DNA from: Magnolia sinica | Lineage: Eukaryota > Streptophyta > Magnoliopsida > Magnoliales > Magnoliaceae | DNA length: 64,000 nucleotides | Assembly: GCF_029962835.1 (NCBI RefSeq) | Contig: NC_080588.1 | Span: 43,879,001 to 43,943,000 of the forward strand | Direction of reading: 5' to 3' | Part shown: piece after piece, positions 11,160 through 24,997 of the stretch | Numbering within the stretch: the first letter of the stretch is position 1 | Layout of the letters: every line of letters starts with the position of its first letter | Program-made: the position numbers and the translations under genes | The notes under the pieces: model-generated | Told to the model about the DNA's origin: nothing | Databases searched by the model: none | Seen by the model: only the letters and a program-made list of their open reading frames with translations

Positions 11160-12204
11160 TTTTGTGGGGCCCACCATGATGTATGTTATTTATCCACTCG
11201 TCCATTCATTATAACGGATTATGTTAACAGTTGATCCAAAAAAGGAGTCAGATCTGTGTACCCCACCATGATGTATGTATTATATCAACACTGTCCATTC
11301 ATTTGGAGAGATCATTTTATGAGATGATCAAAAGAACGAGTCAGATCCAAATCTCAAGTGGCCCCACCACTGAAAATAGTGGGGACAGTGACACCCACTG
11401 TTGAGACTTTCCTAGGGCCACTATGATGTTTATTTGAGATCTAACCTGTTAATAAGTTAAAAAAAGACATGGATGAAGAGAAAAATCAAATATCAGCTTG
11501 ATCTAAGACTTTTGTGGCCCTCTAAAATTTTTTATTAGTAAGCATTCAATCCCCACATTTTTTTTTGTGGTGGATGAACTTGAGATTTTGATCTGCCTCA
11601 TTCTTTGACCCATGCTCTGAAATGATCTATATAGATGAATTTTTGTGGTGGACATTATTGTGAAACTATATCGGCCCCACCTAAATGACTACAGCTGTGA
11701 CCCCTGTTTCCTATGGTGTGGTCCACCAAAGTCTCATATCTGCCTCCTTTTTGATATCATAACCTAAAATGATCTATTAAAATAGATGGACAGAGTGGAG
11801 GTATAGGATTTGCACGCGATTTGGTAAGTGACCCCAACACCAGCAATCCACGAGTCAAAGCTCTATAGGCTACGATGATGTATGTGTTTTATCCACATCG
11901 TCCATCCATTTTTCTATATAAAGTTAGGGCATAAGCTCAAAAATGAGTTAGATTAAAATGTCAAGTGGACTACACCGTAGGAAAACAATGATGATCGAAC
12001 GTCAACATTTAAAAACTTCCCATGGTCTACTGTAATGTTTATTTCTCATCCAACCTGTTGATAACATCACAGGCATGGATGAAATGAAAACACATATATC
12101 AGCATGATCCATAATTTTTGTGGCCCCAAAAAGTTTCCATAATTTTCCAGAAATTTGGATCTACCCTATTTTTGGCTCATTGGTTAAAATAAGTTGGCAA
12201 AATG
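11160..12204. mobile_element. Cluster of partial fold-back elements
   Basis: Repeated cues such as GGGCCCACCATGATGTATG (about 11167), ACCCCACCATGATGTATG (about 11260), TGTGGTCCACC (about 11730) and GATGATGTATGTGTTTTATC (about 11875) mark at least three partial family members. The last is cut off by the CACTA fragment. No gene is seen. Confidence 0.55.
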
Positions 12205-13141
12205 GATGTTTACAACCTTTAGTGATGAAAATTTTCATCGCTAAAAATCTCATCTACGTTTTTTAGCTACGAAAATTTTCGTTGCTAAAAGTAAATCAAA
12301 ATTGGTTACAGCCTTTAGCGACGAAAATTTTCGTCGCTATTTTAGCTACGAAAATTGTCGTAGCTAAAAGTAAATCTTTCGAATTTTTTGAAAAAATTGT
12401 TTACAGCCTTTAGCAACGAAACTTTTCGTCGCTAAAAGTCTCATCCACATTTTTTAGCTATGAAAATTTTCGTAGCTACAAGTAAACCTTTCAAATATTT
12501 TGAAAATTTGGTTACAGCCTTTAACGATGAAAATTTTCGTCGCTAAAAGTCTCATCCATATTTTTTAGCTATAAAAATTTTCGTAGCTAAAAGTAAACTT
12601 TTCGAAGTTTTTGAAAAATTGTTTATAGCCTTTAGCAACGAAACTTTTCGTCGCTAAAAGTCTCATCCACGTTTTTTAGCTACGAAAATTTTCGTAGCTA
12701 AAAGTAAACCTTTCAAATATTTTGAAAAATTGGTTACATCCTTTAACGATGAAAATTTTCATAGCTAAAAGTTAGCTTTTAGCGACGAAAATTTTCGTCG
12801 CTTTTCGTCGCTAAAAGTCTTTTTTAGCTATGAAAATTTTCGTAGCTAAAAGTAAACCTTTCGAAATTTTTTTAAAAATTGGTTACAACATTTAGCGATG
12901 AAAATTTTCGTCGCTAAAAGTCTCATCCACATTTGTTTAGCCACGAAAATTTTCGTAGCTAAAAGTAACTTTTAGAAATTGGTTGAAAAACTGAAAACAA
13001 CCTTTAGCGATGAAAATTTTCATCGCTAAAGGTGACTTTTAGCTACGAATTTACAATTTCGTCGCTAAAAGTGACTTTTAGTGACAAAAATAAGTTTCAT
13101 CGCTAAAAGTTTCGTCGCTAAAAACCCTATTTCTTGTAGTG
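12205..13141. mobile_element. CACTA (En/Spm-type) transposon 3' end with subterminal repeats
   Basis: The stretch ends in TTTCTTGTAGTG at about 13130-13141, the reverse complement of the plant CACTA terminus CACTACAAGAAA. Before it lie eight subterminal units starting near 12212, 12311, 12407, 12518, 12629, 12740, 12890 and 13001. Each unit carries palindromic hairpins of the type TAGCGACGAAAATTTTCGTC. Such arrays are transposase-binding platforms in this superfamily. I found no 5' terminus or transposase, so this is a truncated, non-autonomous remnant. Confidence 0.85.
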
Positions 13142-13142
13142 A

Positions 13143-14703
13143 CATTGTAACTCTCCCTAGGGCCCATTGTTAGGCCCATTCTCACCTCCCCTTAGTGAGC
13201 TAACCTAACCCGTTGGGCCCCTATGATTGTTAAGCCCATTCTTAATATGAGTAGGCCATCTGGGCCTATCCTTGATATGAGGAGAGTACATCATCATTAT
13301 ATAACATGCTTAGTGTAGCTTCACGATCCATGCCCATGCGCATCATATGTATGCTTGATATGAGGAGTGTTTTGATCTTAGCACATGCCATTGGGCGGAT
13401 TATTATTGAACTCCCTGATACGAAGAGTTGCCTACATGAGCACACAGTATGCACAGGATTACTGAATGACTCATGCAACTCGCATTTTGTGATATGACCA
13501 CCATATGCCCTAATGACATCAGGGTCGTGGCCTCCACAGGCATGTCATGGATAGCCAGATTGGACATCAGAAATATTTGGTTCTAGCATACGAGCGCGAT
13601 AGATGTCCCTGGGTGAAAATCCCTAAACTCCCGAGGTCAGGGGACGCTCCAACGTCTAGACTAAGTGAATATACATAAGCGTATGAGGGCCGTATATAGT
13701 AATCTGCGTCTTCCACTGTGTCGTGGTCAGTTAAAGGGGGTGTGACCTTACCTAACCTAAGTGAGGGGGTAATATCTAGGTTGAGTTTGACAAGCATGAG
13801 GAATGGGTACGCTATCGACGAATGGGGCCTGATATTGGCAGGTGGATAGTGAGGTCTCTTCCACTTACTTAGTTGTGCGCTCGGATAGAGGCGGCAAGCT
13901 GGCATAGAGTGTACTAGACCTCAGTGATGATCCCAGAGATGTACGGTACTGATATGTGGACTTATTAAACAGGAGTTGCATACTCAGCATTTTACCTATT
14001 CATTCATTCATTCACTATCCACTCAGGTTGGTGGTGTGAACTAATTTATTATGTGTACCTTCACAATTACCAAGATTTCGGTTGGGGCACGCGACCAACC
14101 TAAGATCAGGAGTTTGCCACATTGAGTCTGGCTATCCAAATTTAGGTATGAGACTGGTTTGGATAGAAGTCCCTTGTGATGGACCCCATAGCCTGCGATA
14201 TTACGTTCTATCATCCCGACTTTACACTCCAGCTTAGTCATTTCATTCACACCGCATATTACATTGCATCCTCATCACATAACATTTGATTTACTATGCT
14301 TCTATTTTGCATAGCTTGAATAAGGTTGATGGTATTATGGACTCACCAGGATCTGCATATTAGATTACGTCAGCGGTATATGGCATTTGGGTTGCTATGT
14401 TTCTGCATTTATATGGCCTAGATAAGGCTAATGGTATTCGTGGCTCGTCAGAATTGCATATTGTATTGCATCCTCGATATCTAATATTTAGCCGATCTGC
14501 ATTGTATACTCTGATATTGAATGACTGTTAGCCTTGTCAGTATTCCGCTTATGCTGATATTCGTGTGCTTGGTACTTATCTTGTACACACACTTACACCA
14601 CCCTCTAAGCTTTCTATAAGCTTATGCACGATAGATGCATGCAGGTGGCGTTAGGTCGCAACAGCATTGAGCTTGGAGCGTGCAGCTATCTTCTGGAGCT
14701 TTG

Positions 14704-14762
<59 letters not shown>

Positions 14763-15016
14763 CCCTTTCAGCACTGTATTCAACTGTTTATATTAGTGGA
14801 TATGTGATGATGATGTTGCCTTTATGATTTGGGTAAACTTGTGGTTATGCTTCTTACGAGATAAATGTATGTTGGAAAATTCTCCTTTTGGATCTTAAGA
14901 TCGGAATCTAGCGTATGGAAGCTGGGACCTGAGAATGGGGTACTGCGGAGGTTGTCAGCACCGGATTCGGTGACCGGGAATTCTGTGAGCCTGATTTCTG
15001 AGTTTAGGGTGTGACA
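13143..15016 (+). mobile_element. Del/Tekay-type LTR (family B), partial
   Basis: This is collinear with the right-hand half of the long LTR at 57761-61888. Shared landmarks are the CATGCCCATGCGCATCATATG region, CACTGTGTCGTGGTCAGTTA, CTTTCTATAAGCTTATGCA and the terminal TTTAGGGTGTGACA. Its right edge abuts the pol remnant of the outer Athila-like element at 15017, and its left edge abuts the CACTA terminus. An AT microsatellite (14706-14760) lies inside. It is an old, non-coding fossil. Confidence 0.8.
14706..14760. repeat. (AT)n microsatellite
   Basis: An uninterrupted AT dinucleotide run inside the LTR piece. Confidence 0.95.
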
Positions 15017-15049
15017 CAATGTGTCGGCGTGAAACCTATAGCAAGATAA

Positions 15050-16300
15050 TTAGCAATATCTATAAACCAAGGTGAGTGGGAGACTTTAAATAGTTGTTCA
15101 TCAGGGAACATATCATTTATACGTGTCGTCTCAAGGGAATCAGAGAGATCAAGGCGGGAAAGATGGTCAGCTACTACGTTCTCTACTCCCTTTTTATCTT
15201 TTATTTCTAAATCGAATTCTTGGAGTATGAGGATCCATCTTATCAGGTGGGGCTTAGCATCATTCTTAGAAAGAAGATACTTAAGTATCACATAATCTAT
15301 ATAAATGACGATCTTGGATTCGATTAAGGACCTAAATTTGTCCAAAGCGAACACTACGGCTGAGAGTTCCTTTTCTGTAGTAGAGTAGTTCACTTGGGTA
15401 GGATTTAGAGTTCTACTTGAATAATGAATAACGTAGGGCCTCTTTTCTTTTCTCTGGCCTAAAATCACCCCAAGAGCATAACCAGACACGTCACACATAA
15501 GTTCAAAAGGAAGGCTCCAATCGGGTGGCTACATGATAGGTGCAGTGGTTAACATGCCCTTGAGCTTAGTAAAAGCTTCCTGGCATTGCTCAGTGCACTC
15601 ATATGGGATATCCTTTTGAAGTATATTACATAAAGGATGAAAAATCCTTTATGAATCTTCTGTAAAATTCAACATATCCTAAAAAGGATCACACGTCTCA
15701 TATGTTCTTGGGTGGAGGTAAGTTAGAGATAAGATCATTCTTAACCTTATCTATCTCAATTCCCTTTGATGAGATGATATGTCCAAGGACAATTCCCTTA
15801 CGAACCATGAAATGACACTTCTCCCAATTCAGAACCTATTTCCTTTCCTCACATTGCTTCAACACATTTTTCAAATTGTCCAAGCATTCGCTGAAGGATG
15901 GACCAAAAACCAAGAAATCTTCCATGAAGACCTCTAAATATTGCCCCACTATATCAGAAAAAATACTCACCATGTATCGCTGAAAAGTGGAGGGGGCATT
16001 ACACAGCCCAAATGACATCCTTTGGTAGGCAAAGGTGTTAAAAGGACATGTGAACCTCGGCCTTAACCACTTTCTTCATGTTTGGATTTAACTTACGTTG
16101 TGGTTGCTAGGAGGTCTTCACATTATCCTCTAGATAAATGCAGTGAGTACAAATCGAAGGGTCAATTCCCTTGAGGTCCGCAATCGACCATCCAAGGGCC
16201 CCTTTATGCTCAATGAGAGTAGAAATGAGCATACTCTCTTGTTCTTACTCAAGGTGGGAAGAAATCACCACTGGGTATGTCTCATCTTGACCTAAATAGG
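15050..16300 (-). pseudogene. Outer Athila-like pol remnant (RT and RNase H)
   Basis: Reverse transcriptase is recognised from SFGLCNAPSTFQRYM and the GQYLEVFMEDF region (about 15836-16018). RNase H is recognised from TEKELSAVVFALDKF and ADHLSRLDLSD (about 15004-15498). The order on the minus strand is the usual one. It is a fossil, with no functional reading expected. Confidence 0.85.
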
Positions 16301-17127
16301 CATATTTCAAATCAGAGGGCAAAGGTTTTAGGTTAAGCGTTGATGCCTTAAGGTTAGACGGTAGAGGCACTACATTAGTTTGGGGCAATTCTTCAAATCA
16401 TGGCTTCCACTAGTTAACTTCAAGTACTGACACAGTATCAAGCATGGCTCCTGTCTTCCTAATCATATCATCGTCCAAATCAGAGTTCTATCCTCCATGA
16501 AAGAATCAATCAAGTTAACATCATGGGCATCATCATCATCCTCTACATGTTTGCCCGTATTAAAAAAAATATTCAACTACAATGTCATATTTCTAAAAGA
16601 CAAACTCATCACCCATTCCTGTAATTAATGATTGCATTTGATGTGGTAAGGAATGCCCGACTAATGATGACAGGAATTTGAGTGCTCATGTCCACGGTGG
16701 GTTGAGTATCCATGACGATAAAATCTACCGAGTAGTAGAATTTGTCAACCTAAACCAACACATCCTTAATTATCCCTCTCGATACTCGAACTAAGCAGTC
16801 AACAAGTTGTAATGTGGTTTGGGTGGATTTTAATTCACCTAAACCTAGTTGTTCATAGACCAAGTAAGGAATCAGATTTACGCTCGCTCCTAAGTCAAGA
16901 AGTGCGTGCTCAATCCAGTAATTCCCAATTATACAAGGGATGGTTGGGCTACTGGGATCTTTATATTTTTATAGCACATCTTGCTTGAGGATGGTACTCA
17001 CTTTTTCTATCAAAAAAATTTTCTTTTTGATACTTTGCCACCTCTTAGTCGTGCACAAGTCTTTCAGAAATTTGGCATGTGAAGGTATTTGTTTAATCAC
17101 ATCCAGTAAAGGAATATTGACCTTCAC

Positions 17128-18600
17128 TTATTTCAACACATCTAGAATGTCCTGAGAGTTAGAGAGAGATTTTGGTGTAATCAACCATTGGGAGAATGGT
17201 GCAATCGGCTTGCTCAGATGTTCTAGTTCTAATCCATGTGGAGTGTTGCTAGGTCTATCAGTTTCATCTAATTCTAGGTCCTTAGACTTTTCAGCCCTTA
17301 TTAGAATAGATTTGTCAATTATCTTCCCACTCCTAAGAGTGGTAATAGACTTAGCTTGCTCCATTTGATTTGAAGAGCTTGGATCACTTATTTCGTATTG
17401 TTGTTTAGGATTGGGGAAAGGTTGGGCTAAAAGAGTCCATTTTTCTCTAATTGAATTTTTTGTCTCACATCCTTGTATAGCATTTGAAAGGTCTTGAAGG
17501 GTTTGCAATATACTCTGATTGATAAGCTCTTGGTTTTGAATATGTTTCCAAACCGGATCCTCTTGAGGTTTCCCTTGATTTAAGAATTGGTTAGGGATTC
17601 CTTACGAAGTAGCAGTTTGTCCATTCCTCCAACTAAAGTTCAGATGATTTCTCCAACTAGGATTGTATGTGTTAGAGATGGGTCCACTGAAAGGTCTTTG
17701 GTAGTTATTCATGACATTCGATTGCTCGTTCAATGCCTCTTGAAAAGAAGGTATCATCAGGAAATTCTCAATTGTATGTATATTGTAAGCACAGATACCG
17801 CAAACAACTTCCTTAGGCTTATCCTTCTTAAGTTCTATGGCCTCGACCTTCCTTATGAGACTGACCACTTTAGCATTTATATCATCATCCTCTTTCAACA
17901 AGTATATCCCACCCCTCTCCCTTGCTTGAGTAAGCTTAGATGTGGTGCTAGATTTTGGGGAGATGTCCCATGATTGTACGGTTTCAGCGAATTTGTCAAA
18001 GTAATCCCACACCTCATCGACATTCTTGTTCATGAACTCCCCGTTGCACATCGTCTCGACGAATTGGCACATGGAAGATGTCAGTCCATCGTGGAAGAAA
18101 GTTGTTATGCGCCACAATTCAAAACCGTGTTGTGGGCATAAACTGACGAGATCCTTGAACTGTTCCTAACATTTGAAGAATGTTTCATCTTCCTTTTGGG
18201 TGAAGTTCATGATCGACTTCCTGATGGTGTTCGTCTTATGATATGGAAAGAATTTTTTTATGAACTCCTTCATCATGTCATTCCATGTGCCAATAGATCG
18301 CGGGCATAGTGAGTGTAACCATGTCTTAGCTTTCTCTTTCAAGGAGAAAGGAAAGAGTTTAAGCCTGACCGTGTCCTCAGACACGTTAGGAAAGTATAAA
18401 GTGGCTATAACCTCATCAAATTCTTGTAAGTGTAGGTATAGACTTTCAGATTCAAGTCCAAGGAACTTTGGAAGGAGTTGGATCACTCCAAGCTTGATAT
18501 CCACGTTTCATGTGTTTCCTGAAAAACCATACATGAGGGTGTGCTCACCCCCGTCAGATGTAAATAATCTTATAAAGTACAAGGCAAGGGTGCATGGTGC
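17128..18600 (-). pseudogene. Outer Athila-like gag remnant
   Basis: The capsid region at 18166-18504 carries IQLLPKFLGLESES and ATLYFPNVSEDTVRLKLFPF. The adjacent region at 17602-18117 carries FVETMCNGEFMNKN and the downstream NNYQRPF segment. The same strings appear in the inner element at 21230-22080, showing that both belong to one family. Confidence 0.85.
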
Positions 18601-18958
18601 ACCTCATTCTCATCCCAGACTTCTGCAAGTCGAGGTTGCGGCTTATTAGTTGGTTGATTTACATGTTAATTTGTAACCATAACCTCAATTAACTCTGAGG
18701 ATCTCAAGTGGTGTCTAATCCTATGATGGATAGATAACCCCTCAAATAATCCTCCACTCAAAAGACGTCGAGTGTTGTCACAGACCCACTTAAGCATGAA
18801 ACACTCCCAGCCCCCAATTTTAAAATCTAACCTAAACCTAAAACGAAAAAGGGAATAGAAACCTAGAAATAGAAAGCGAGAGAATTAGAAAGAAGTTACC
18901 AAATTAGAAAGTTCTACGTTAGGATCCTATAAAAGAAAAAAAAAAGTGAATTAGTTTC

Positions 18959-20188
18959 TGTTGAGGGTCAAATATTGCGTATTATCCCCCATTTATATCT
19001 TGGTTTTATGAACATGATAATGCTTAATGTTCTATTTTACTCGTGTTTGTGTTGCAAGTTGAATTTAAGAGCTTGGATTAAAATGGTGCTGAAAGCATGG
19101 ATTTGATGCTCAAGAATCACCAAGGCAAGGGATGGATCTTAGGAGATAAAAATTAAAGAATGCACATGCCAAAGATCCAAGAAAACTAAGTGAGGAATGA
19201 AGTGAATCAAAGATTTGAAGTGAAGAAAAGGAATCCTGAAATCATCCTGAAAAGGCATATTCTGAAACTCTGGGTCATTATGTGAAATTGCACAGAGTGA
19301 AGTCTATTTTGGAAAACCGCACAGAGTGAAGTCTATTTTAGTAAACTACGTAAATTTGAGCCGGTTTCTAGAGTTTTCCAACTATGTGTGAAAGTTGGAG
19401 TTCCACAACATAAATAGGACTCCCTAGGATGCTCCAAAGCATCTTCTAGGGTTTAAGGAGTGGAGAAGCCGTCGCCAAGAGTTTTTCTTCATCTTCTGTA
19501 ATTGTTTTCATGTTTTTCTTAAGAGACTTTAGTCTAATCATATCTATGGTTGGCTAAACCTCTTAGATATGGCTAAAGGGTGAAACTTGTAGCGTGATAG
19601 GATGTTTCTTTTACTTTGATTCATGTTTATGATGACCCTTCTTTGATTCTAGTTTGATTTTAAAGGAATACTTTCAGTTTTTAATAGTTTATTATGACTC
19701 AAATTACAATAGATCTATAATAGCTTAGATTATCTTTTTTTCATGTTTTTGAGATTGTGGGATTAGTAAATCCTGTTGTTGGCCATCGTCTCATGGCATG
19801 GTTTGGTGATGGAATCCCTTCCAATTATTACAACTCTCCTCCATTGAGAATTAGGTTAAGGAAAGTTCAGATTTAATGTTAACTGTTATATATTCCAATT
19901 TAATAGGATCAAGCTCCAATTCCAATTGTGGTACTTGAATCAAGTAAGACGGCTCCCTGATCATTACAAGTGGATCCTTGGAAACCCTAGTTCCCACCTA
20001 TGAATTCTTAAGTTTCTAATTACACACTTCACAATTACTCCTTTTAATTCTAGATTTAGATTCATATCTTTTTCTAGTTCTACTTCTAGTTAATTTTAGA
20101 AACGCACAATTTTTAGTCCCTATGGATTCGACCTCGGTCTTACCGAGATTATTATTACATCGTGACCATACACTTAGGGTTGTGAAAA
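18959..20188 (+). repeat. 5' LTR of inner Athila-like element
   Basis: It begins TGTTGAGGGTCAAATATTGC and ends just before the primer-binding site. It shares TCCATTTATATCTTGG with the LTRs at 30644-32314 (minus) and 46665 onward, and GTGGATTCGACC and CTTACCGAGATTATTA with the LTR parts at 30644-32314 and 29195-30326. Its middle carries a two-copy GCACAGAGTGAAGTCTATTT cassette (about 19290-19345). Confidence 0.85.
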
Positions 20189-20194
20189 AGTTTT

Positions 20195-20212
20195 TGGCGC
20201 CGTTGCCTGGGA
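20195..20212 (+). other. Primer-binding site of inner Athila-like element
   Basis: The string TGGCGCCGTTGCCTGGGA lies a few bases after the LTR. It is the tRNA-complementary primer site typical of Athila elements (tRNA-Asp type, from memory). Confidence 0.85.
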
Positions 20213-21052
20213 CTAACGGTTGTGTTTTTCTGAAATTAACTAGTTTTGGAATTAGTTTAAGATTAGGGTTTCTCAACTTACTATTTTTAGGTTAGGGTTT
20301 TTTCTAAATTATTTTAGAAATTAATTTAGCTTTTTATTTCTAGGTTTAAAAACTTTCTTTTGTGTTTTAAGAAACTACTTTACTTTTTGATTCTATGTTG
20401 TAAACTTTCCTAATTTGTTTTTAGAAACTTTCTTTATCTATCTTTAGAAACTAATTTCCTTTCCTTTTTCTTTTTTAGAAACTAGTTTCCTTTCCTTTTT
20501 CTTTTTTAGAAGCTAACTTACTTTTTATTTTTAAAAACTTTCCTTTTTTTCCTTTTTTAGAAACTAGGTTGCTTTCTTAGTTCTTTTTTTAAAAACTAAC
20601 TCACTTTCCTTTTTCTAGGTTTAGAAACTTTCCTAATTTATTTTTAGGAACTTTCTTTTTTCATTTTTGAAAACTAGGTTGTTTAAAAAAAAAAAAAAAA
20701 ACCTTTCATAATCTGTTTTTAGAAACTAACTCATCTTTCTATTTTTAGAAACTTTCTATTTCTCTTTTTAGAAACTAATTCACTTTCCTTTTTCTTTTGT
20801 AGGATCCTAACATATAAACCTCTAATTTGGTAACTTTTTTTTAATTCTCCCTCTTTCTATTTCTAGATTTCTATTTTCCTTTTTTCTTTTTAGGCTTAGG
20901 TTAGATTCTGAAATTGAGGGTTAAGAGTGTTTCATGCTCAAGTGGGTCCGTGACAACACTCAACGTCTCTTGAGTAAAAGAGGATTAGTTGAGGAGTTAT
21001 CATTCATCACAGGATTAGACACCAGTCGAAATCCACAGAATTAACTGAAGTT
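20213..21052 (+). other. Leader of inner Athila-like element
   Basis: A T-rich leader with many imperfect repeats of TTTTAGAAACT and a poly-A tract near 20683-20700. The same repeats in reverse orientation lie at 30332-30600 (outer element's leader). It is non-coding. Confidence 0.7.
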
Positions 21053-23435
21053 ATGGCTGCAAATCAACTAGTCAATCAACCTCCAAATCCACCCTAACCT
21101 AGGGTGGAGGAAATCTAGGATGAGAACGAGGTGCATCGAGCATCCCCACCTCGTACTTTACAATACTATTTACAACCAGTGGAGGTGAGCACCCCTTCCT
21201 GTATGGTTTTTTCAGAAAATACAAAAAACATAGACATCAAACCAAGCGTGATACAACTCTTTCCAAAGTTTCTTGTGCTTGAATCTGAAAATCCATATTT
21301 ACACTTGAAAGAGTTTGATGAGATCATAGCCACTTTATACTTTCCTAATGTGTTTGAGGACACAATCCGGCTGAAACTCTTCCCTTTCTCCATGAAAGAA
21401 AAGGCTAAAGCATGGTTACATTTACTATGTCCACGATCTATTAGTAGATGGAATGACATGACAAGGGAGTTCATAAAGAAATTCTTCTCATATCATAAAA
21501 CGAATTCCATTAGAAAGTCAATCATGAACCTCACCCAAAGGTAAGATGAAACATTCTTCTAATGTTGAGAGCTGTTCAAGGATCTTATCAGTTCATGCCC
21601 ACAACATGGTTTTGAAATGTGACGCATAACAAATTTTTTCCATAAAGGACTAATATCTTTCATGCACCAACTTGTCGAGACAATGTGCAATGGGGAATTC
21701 CTAAACAAAGATGTTGATGAAGTATGGGATTACTTTGATAAACTTGCTGAAACCGCACAATCATGGGACATCTCCCCAAGAACGAGTATCACATCTAAGC
21801 CTACTTAATCAAAGGAGAGAAGTGGAATATATCTTTTGAAAGAGGAAGATGATATTAATGCTAAAGTGGTCAGTCTCACATGGAAACTCGAGGCCACGGA
21901 ACTTAGGAAGGATAAGGAGAAGGAAGTTGTTTACGGTATTTGTGCTTGTAACATTCATACAATTGAAAATTACCCAACAATACCTGCGTTTCAAGAAATA
22001 TTGAATAAGCAATCAAATGCCATAAACAACTACCAAAGGCCTTTCAAGGGACTCCGAACACATACAACTTCAGCTAGAGAAATCATCCGAATTTCAGTTG
22101 GAGGAATGGATAATCTGTTACACCTCAAGAAATCCCTAATCAATTCTTAAATCAAGGGAAACCTCAAAAGGAATTGGTTCAAAATCCTCAAGAGTTCATC
22201 CAGCAAAGTACTCTTCAAGCCTTACAAGAACTCACAAAAGTTATACAAAGGATAGACTCACGCTTACGGTTATGAAGAAAGAGATGCTTCTAGCCCAACC
22301 TATCTCCAATCCTAAACTGCAGTACAGAGTTAGTGAACCAAGCTCTTCAAATCCAATGAAACAAGTAAAGTCTATCACCACTCTTAGGAGTGGGAAGATA
22401 ATTGACAAATCTATTCCGGTAAGGGCTGAGAAGCCTAAGGAACCGGATGTAAATGAGATTGATAAACCTAGCAGCGCTCCACATAAGGTAGAACCAGAAC
22501 TTCAACGCAAACCGATTGCTCCATTTCCTTAACGGTTGAAGCACCAAAACCTCTCTCTAACTCTAATGATATTCTATAGGTGCTTAAGCAAGTGAAAGTT
22601 AACATTCCTCTACTGGATGTCGTAAAATATATACCTTCATATGTCAAATTTTTAAAAGATTTACGTACGACTAAAAGGCGACAAAACATTCAAAAGAAAA
22701 TCTTCTTAACAAAAAAAGTGAGTGTCATCCTAAAACAAGATGTGCCACAAAAGTACAAAGAACCTCGTAGCCCAACCATCGCTTGTGTATTTGGGAATTA
22801 GAAAATTGAGCATGCACTTCTTGACTTATGAGTGAGCGTAAATCTAATCACATACTTAGTCTACGAACAACTAGGCCTAGGTGAATTAAAATCCACCCGA
22901 ACCACATTACAACTAGCCGATCGCTCAGTTCGTGTGCCAAGAGAGATAATTGAGGATGTGTTGGTCTAGGTTGACAAATTCTACTATTCAGTAGATTTTA
23001 TCATCCTGAATACTCAACCCATCGTGGCTATGAGCACTCAAATTCCTATCATCCTTGGTCACCCATTCCTTATTACATCAAATGCAATCATCAATTGTAG
23101 GAATGGAGTCATAAATTTTTCTTTTAGGAATATGACATTGGAGCTCAATATCTTTTTCAATATGAGCAAACTGATAGATGATGATGATGATGCCCACAAT
23201 ATTAACTTGATTGATTCTTTCGTGGAAGATAGAGCTCTGATGACCTTATCCTCTGACCCTCTAGAGACGTGCTTGACTCACTCCCATGATTTAGATGATG
23301 ATATGATTAAGAAAACGGGTGTCATGCTTGATACTGTGCCAGTACTTGAAGTTAACCAGTAGAGGCCACAACTTAAAGAATTACCCCAAACTGATATAGT
23401 GCCTCTACCATCTAACCTCAAGGCACCGAAGCTTG
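21053..23435 (+). pseudogene. Inner Athila-like gag and protease remnant
   Basis: Gag strings IQLFPKFLVLESENPYLHLK and LKLFPFSMKEKAKAWLHLL lie at about 21240-21430, and KSITTLRSGKIIDKSIPVRA at about 22350-22430. A retroviral-type protease region with QIPIILGHPFL is at about 23036-23080. The reading then runs into the solo LTR insertion and continues beyond it. Confidence 0.85.
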
Positions 23436-23500
23436 TCTAACACCCCCGTACTTTTCAGTACTCAGGTGTTGCCAAGAAGACCAAACAATTCATTTTAAAT

Positions 23501-23541
<41 letters not shown>

Positions 23542-23861
23542 ATAATTATTTGTAAAACTACGTATGTTACTTAAATTATTTAAATTATGTATATTATTTA
23601 AACTGTATATGAAACAAATTGTAGACCAACACATTATTATATAATCGATGTATATTAATTAACATTTGTATGTTATAATTCTAACTATATACTAATGTAT
23701 TATACTAAACAAATATAAAAATATATTTTTATTATATAATCTAAGACATTATTTACTAATATTATTATAATGAATGTATAAGAATATTACATAAATTAAT
23801 TATAGTATACTTTGAATAATTAATATTTATATATATGAAAAAGAAAAATATACATTTATAC

Positions 23862-23918
<57 letters not shown>

Positions 23919-24989
23919 TTATTATTACCTAGTATATATTATTTTGAGACTAATGGACAGGTTAGATTTCTCACAGACATCGTAAATCGACGGTGATTGG
24001 CACTCACAGGCCATATTTGAGTTGAGATGACCCACCTAAGTTATGGATAAGTCTCATTCTTTGGGCCAGACCTAAGTCGAGCTGAAAAAACGGATGAACG
24101 GAGTGGATCAGATCACAGACACCATGGTGGACCCTACATAGGAGTGTGTGTGCACGGTTGGAGCCAACTCGAGGTGCACCAGATCGGGCAGACCGGTCAA
24201 ACAGTGTCTGACCTGTAATACACCTGAAAGGAAGGGATTTCCCTCCTTCCCCTTTTTGAATTCTCGTCAGACGGTCGGACAGGGTCCCTCCTCGGTGAAT
24301 TGTGGCCCATCTACATGATCATTAAGATCAATCCAAACCGTCCATATTAAAGAAGACCAAAAACCCTACAATTCATGACTGATTTCACCCCACGGATCGC
24401 ATACGTGTGCACACAATCTCAGCCGTAAATCAGTCTAAAAACACACATACTTCCAGAAACGGAAAAATATCCGTTCATTCGCCTTTCCACGCTGGCAATC
24501 CGCGTAAAACAGTCTCCTTTGAAAAACAATCCCAGCCCTTCAAAGTAGGGCTTTCTCCACTTTTGCTTGCGTTTAAACATGCCGCCGCTGTTGGAGCTAA
24601 GTCTTTGAAAGAATGCAAATCACCGTTTGTTTGGAAGGTCCCACAATGATCCTGGGGCTTATCCACACCGTCCATGCGCATCAGATCACATGATTGGCCG
24701 TCTAATGGAAAACTGCCATGGACAGGGCCGTCACCTTCTCCATTGGCTGAAATAACCGACCGCCTCCTGGTGGGCCCCATCTGTTGATCTGAGTCGTCCA
24801 GTTGGTAGCCCCTGGCATCAGATGACCTTCTGCAATTCTGGATTCTGACCACACAATCTACCTTAACTGCATTGAATCAAAATGCACATGTTGCCCGATC
24901 ATCAACCGAACTCTTGTTCGGGTTAGAATCGCAAAGTTGTGACTAATCCCTGGGATTAGTGACCTATCCTCCTAAAACAGCTGAGAGGC

Positions 24990-24997
24990 TATAAATA
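24990..24997 (+). promoter_or_regulatory. TATA box of the solo long LTR
   Basis: TATAAATA lies in the context GAGAGGCTATAAATAGCCGC, about 1.55 kb into the LTR. A purine-rich stretch follows it, as in an LTR promoter. Confidence 0.6.

Noticed and set aside
12205-13141. CRISPR-like array
   Set aside because: Units are palindromic and near-identical throughout with no unique spacers, and the array ends in a CACTA terminus.
17602-21544. Inverted duplication of one Athila gag
   Set aside because: The LTR, primer site and GTTTC target duplication show that a second element inserted in opposite orientation.
24407-24852. Host gene in the solo long LTR
   Set aside because: Overlapping frames on both strands lie in LTR DNA flanked by a clear target duplication; no domain.
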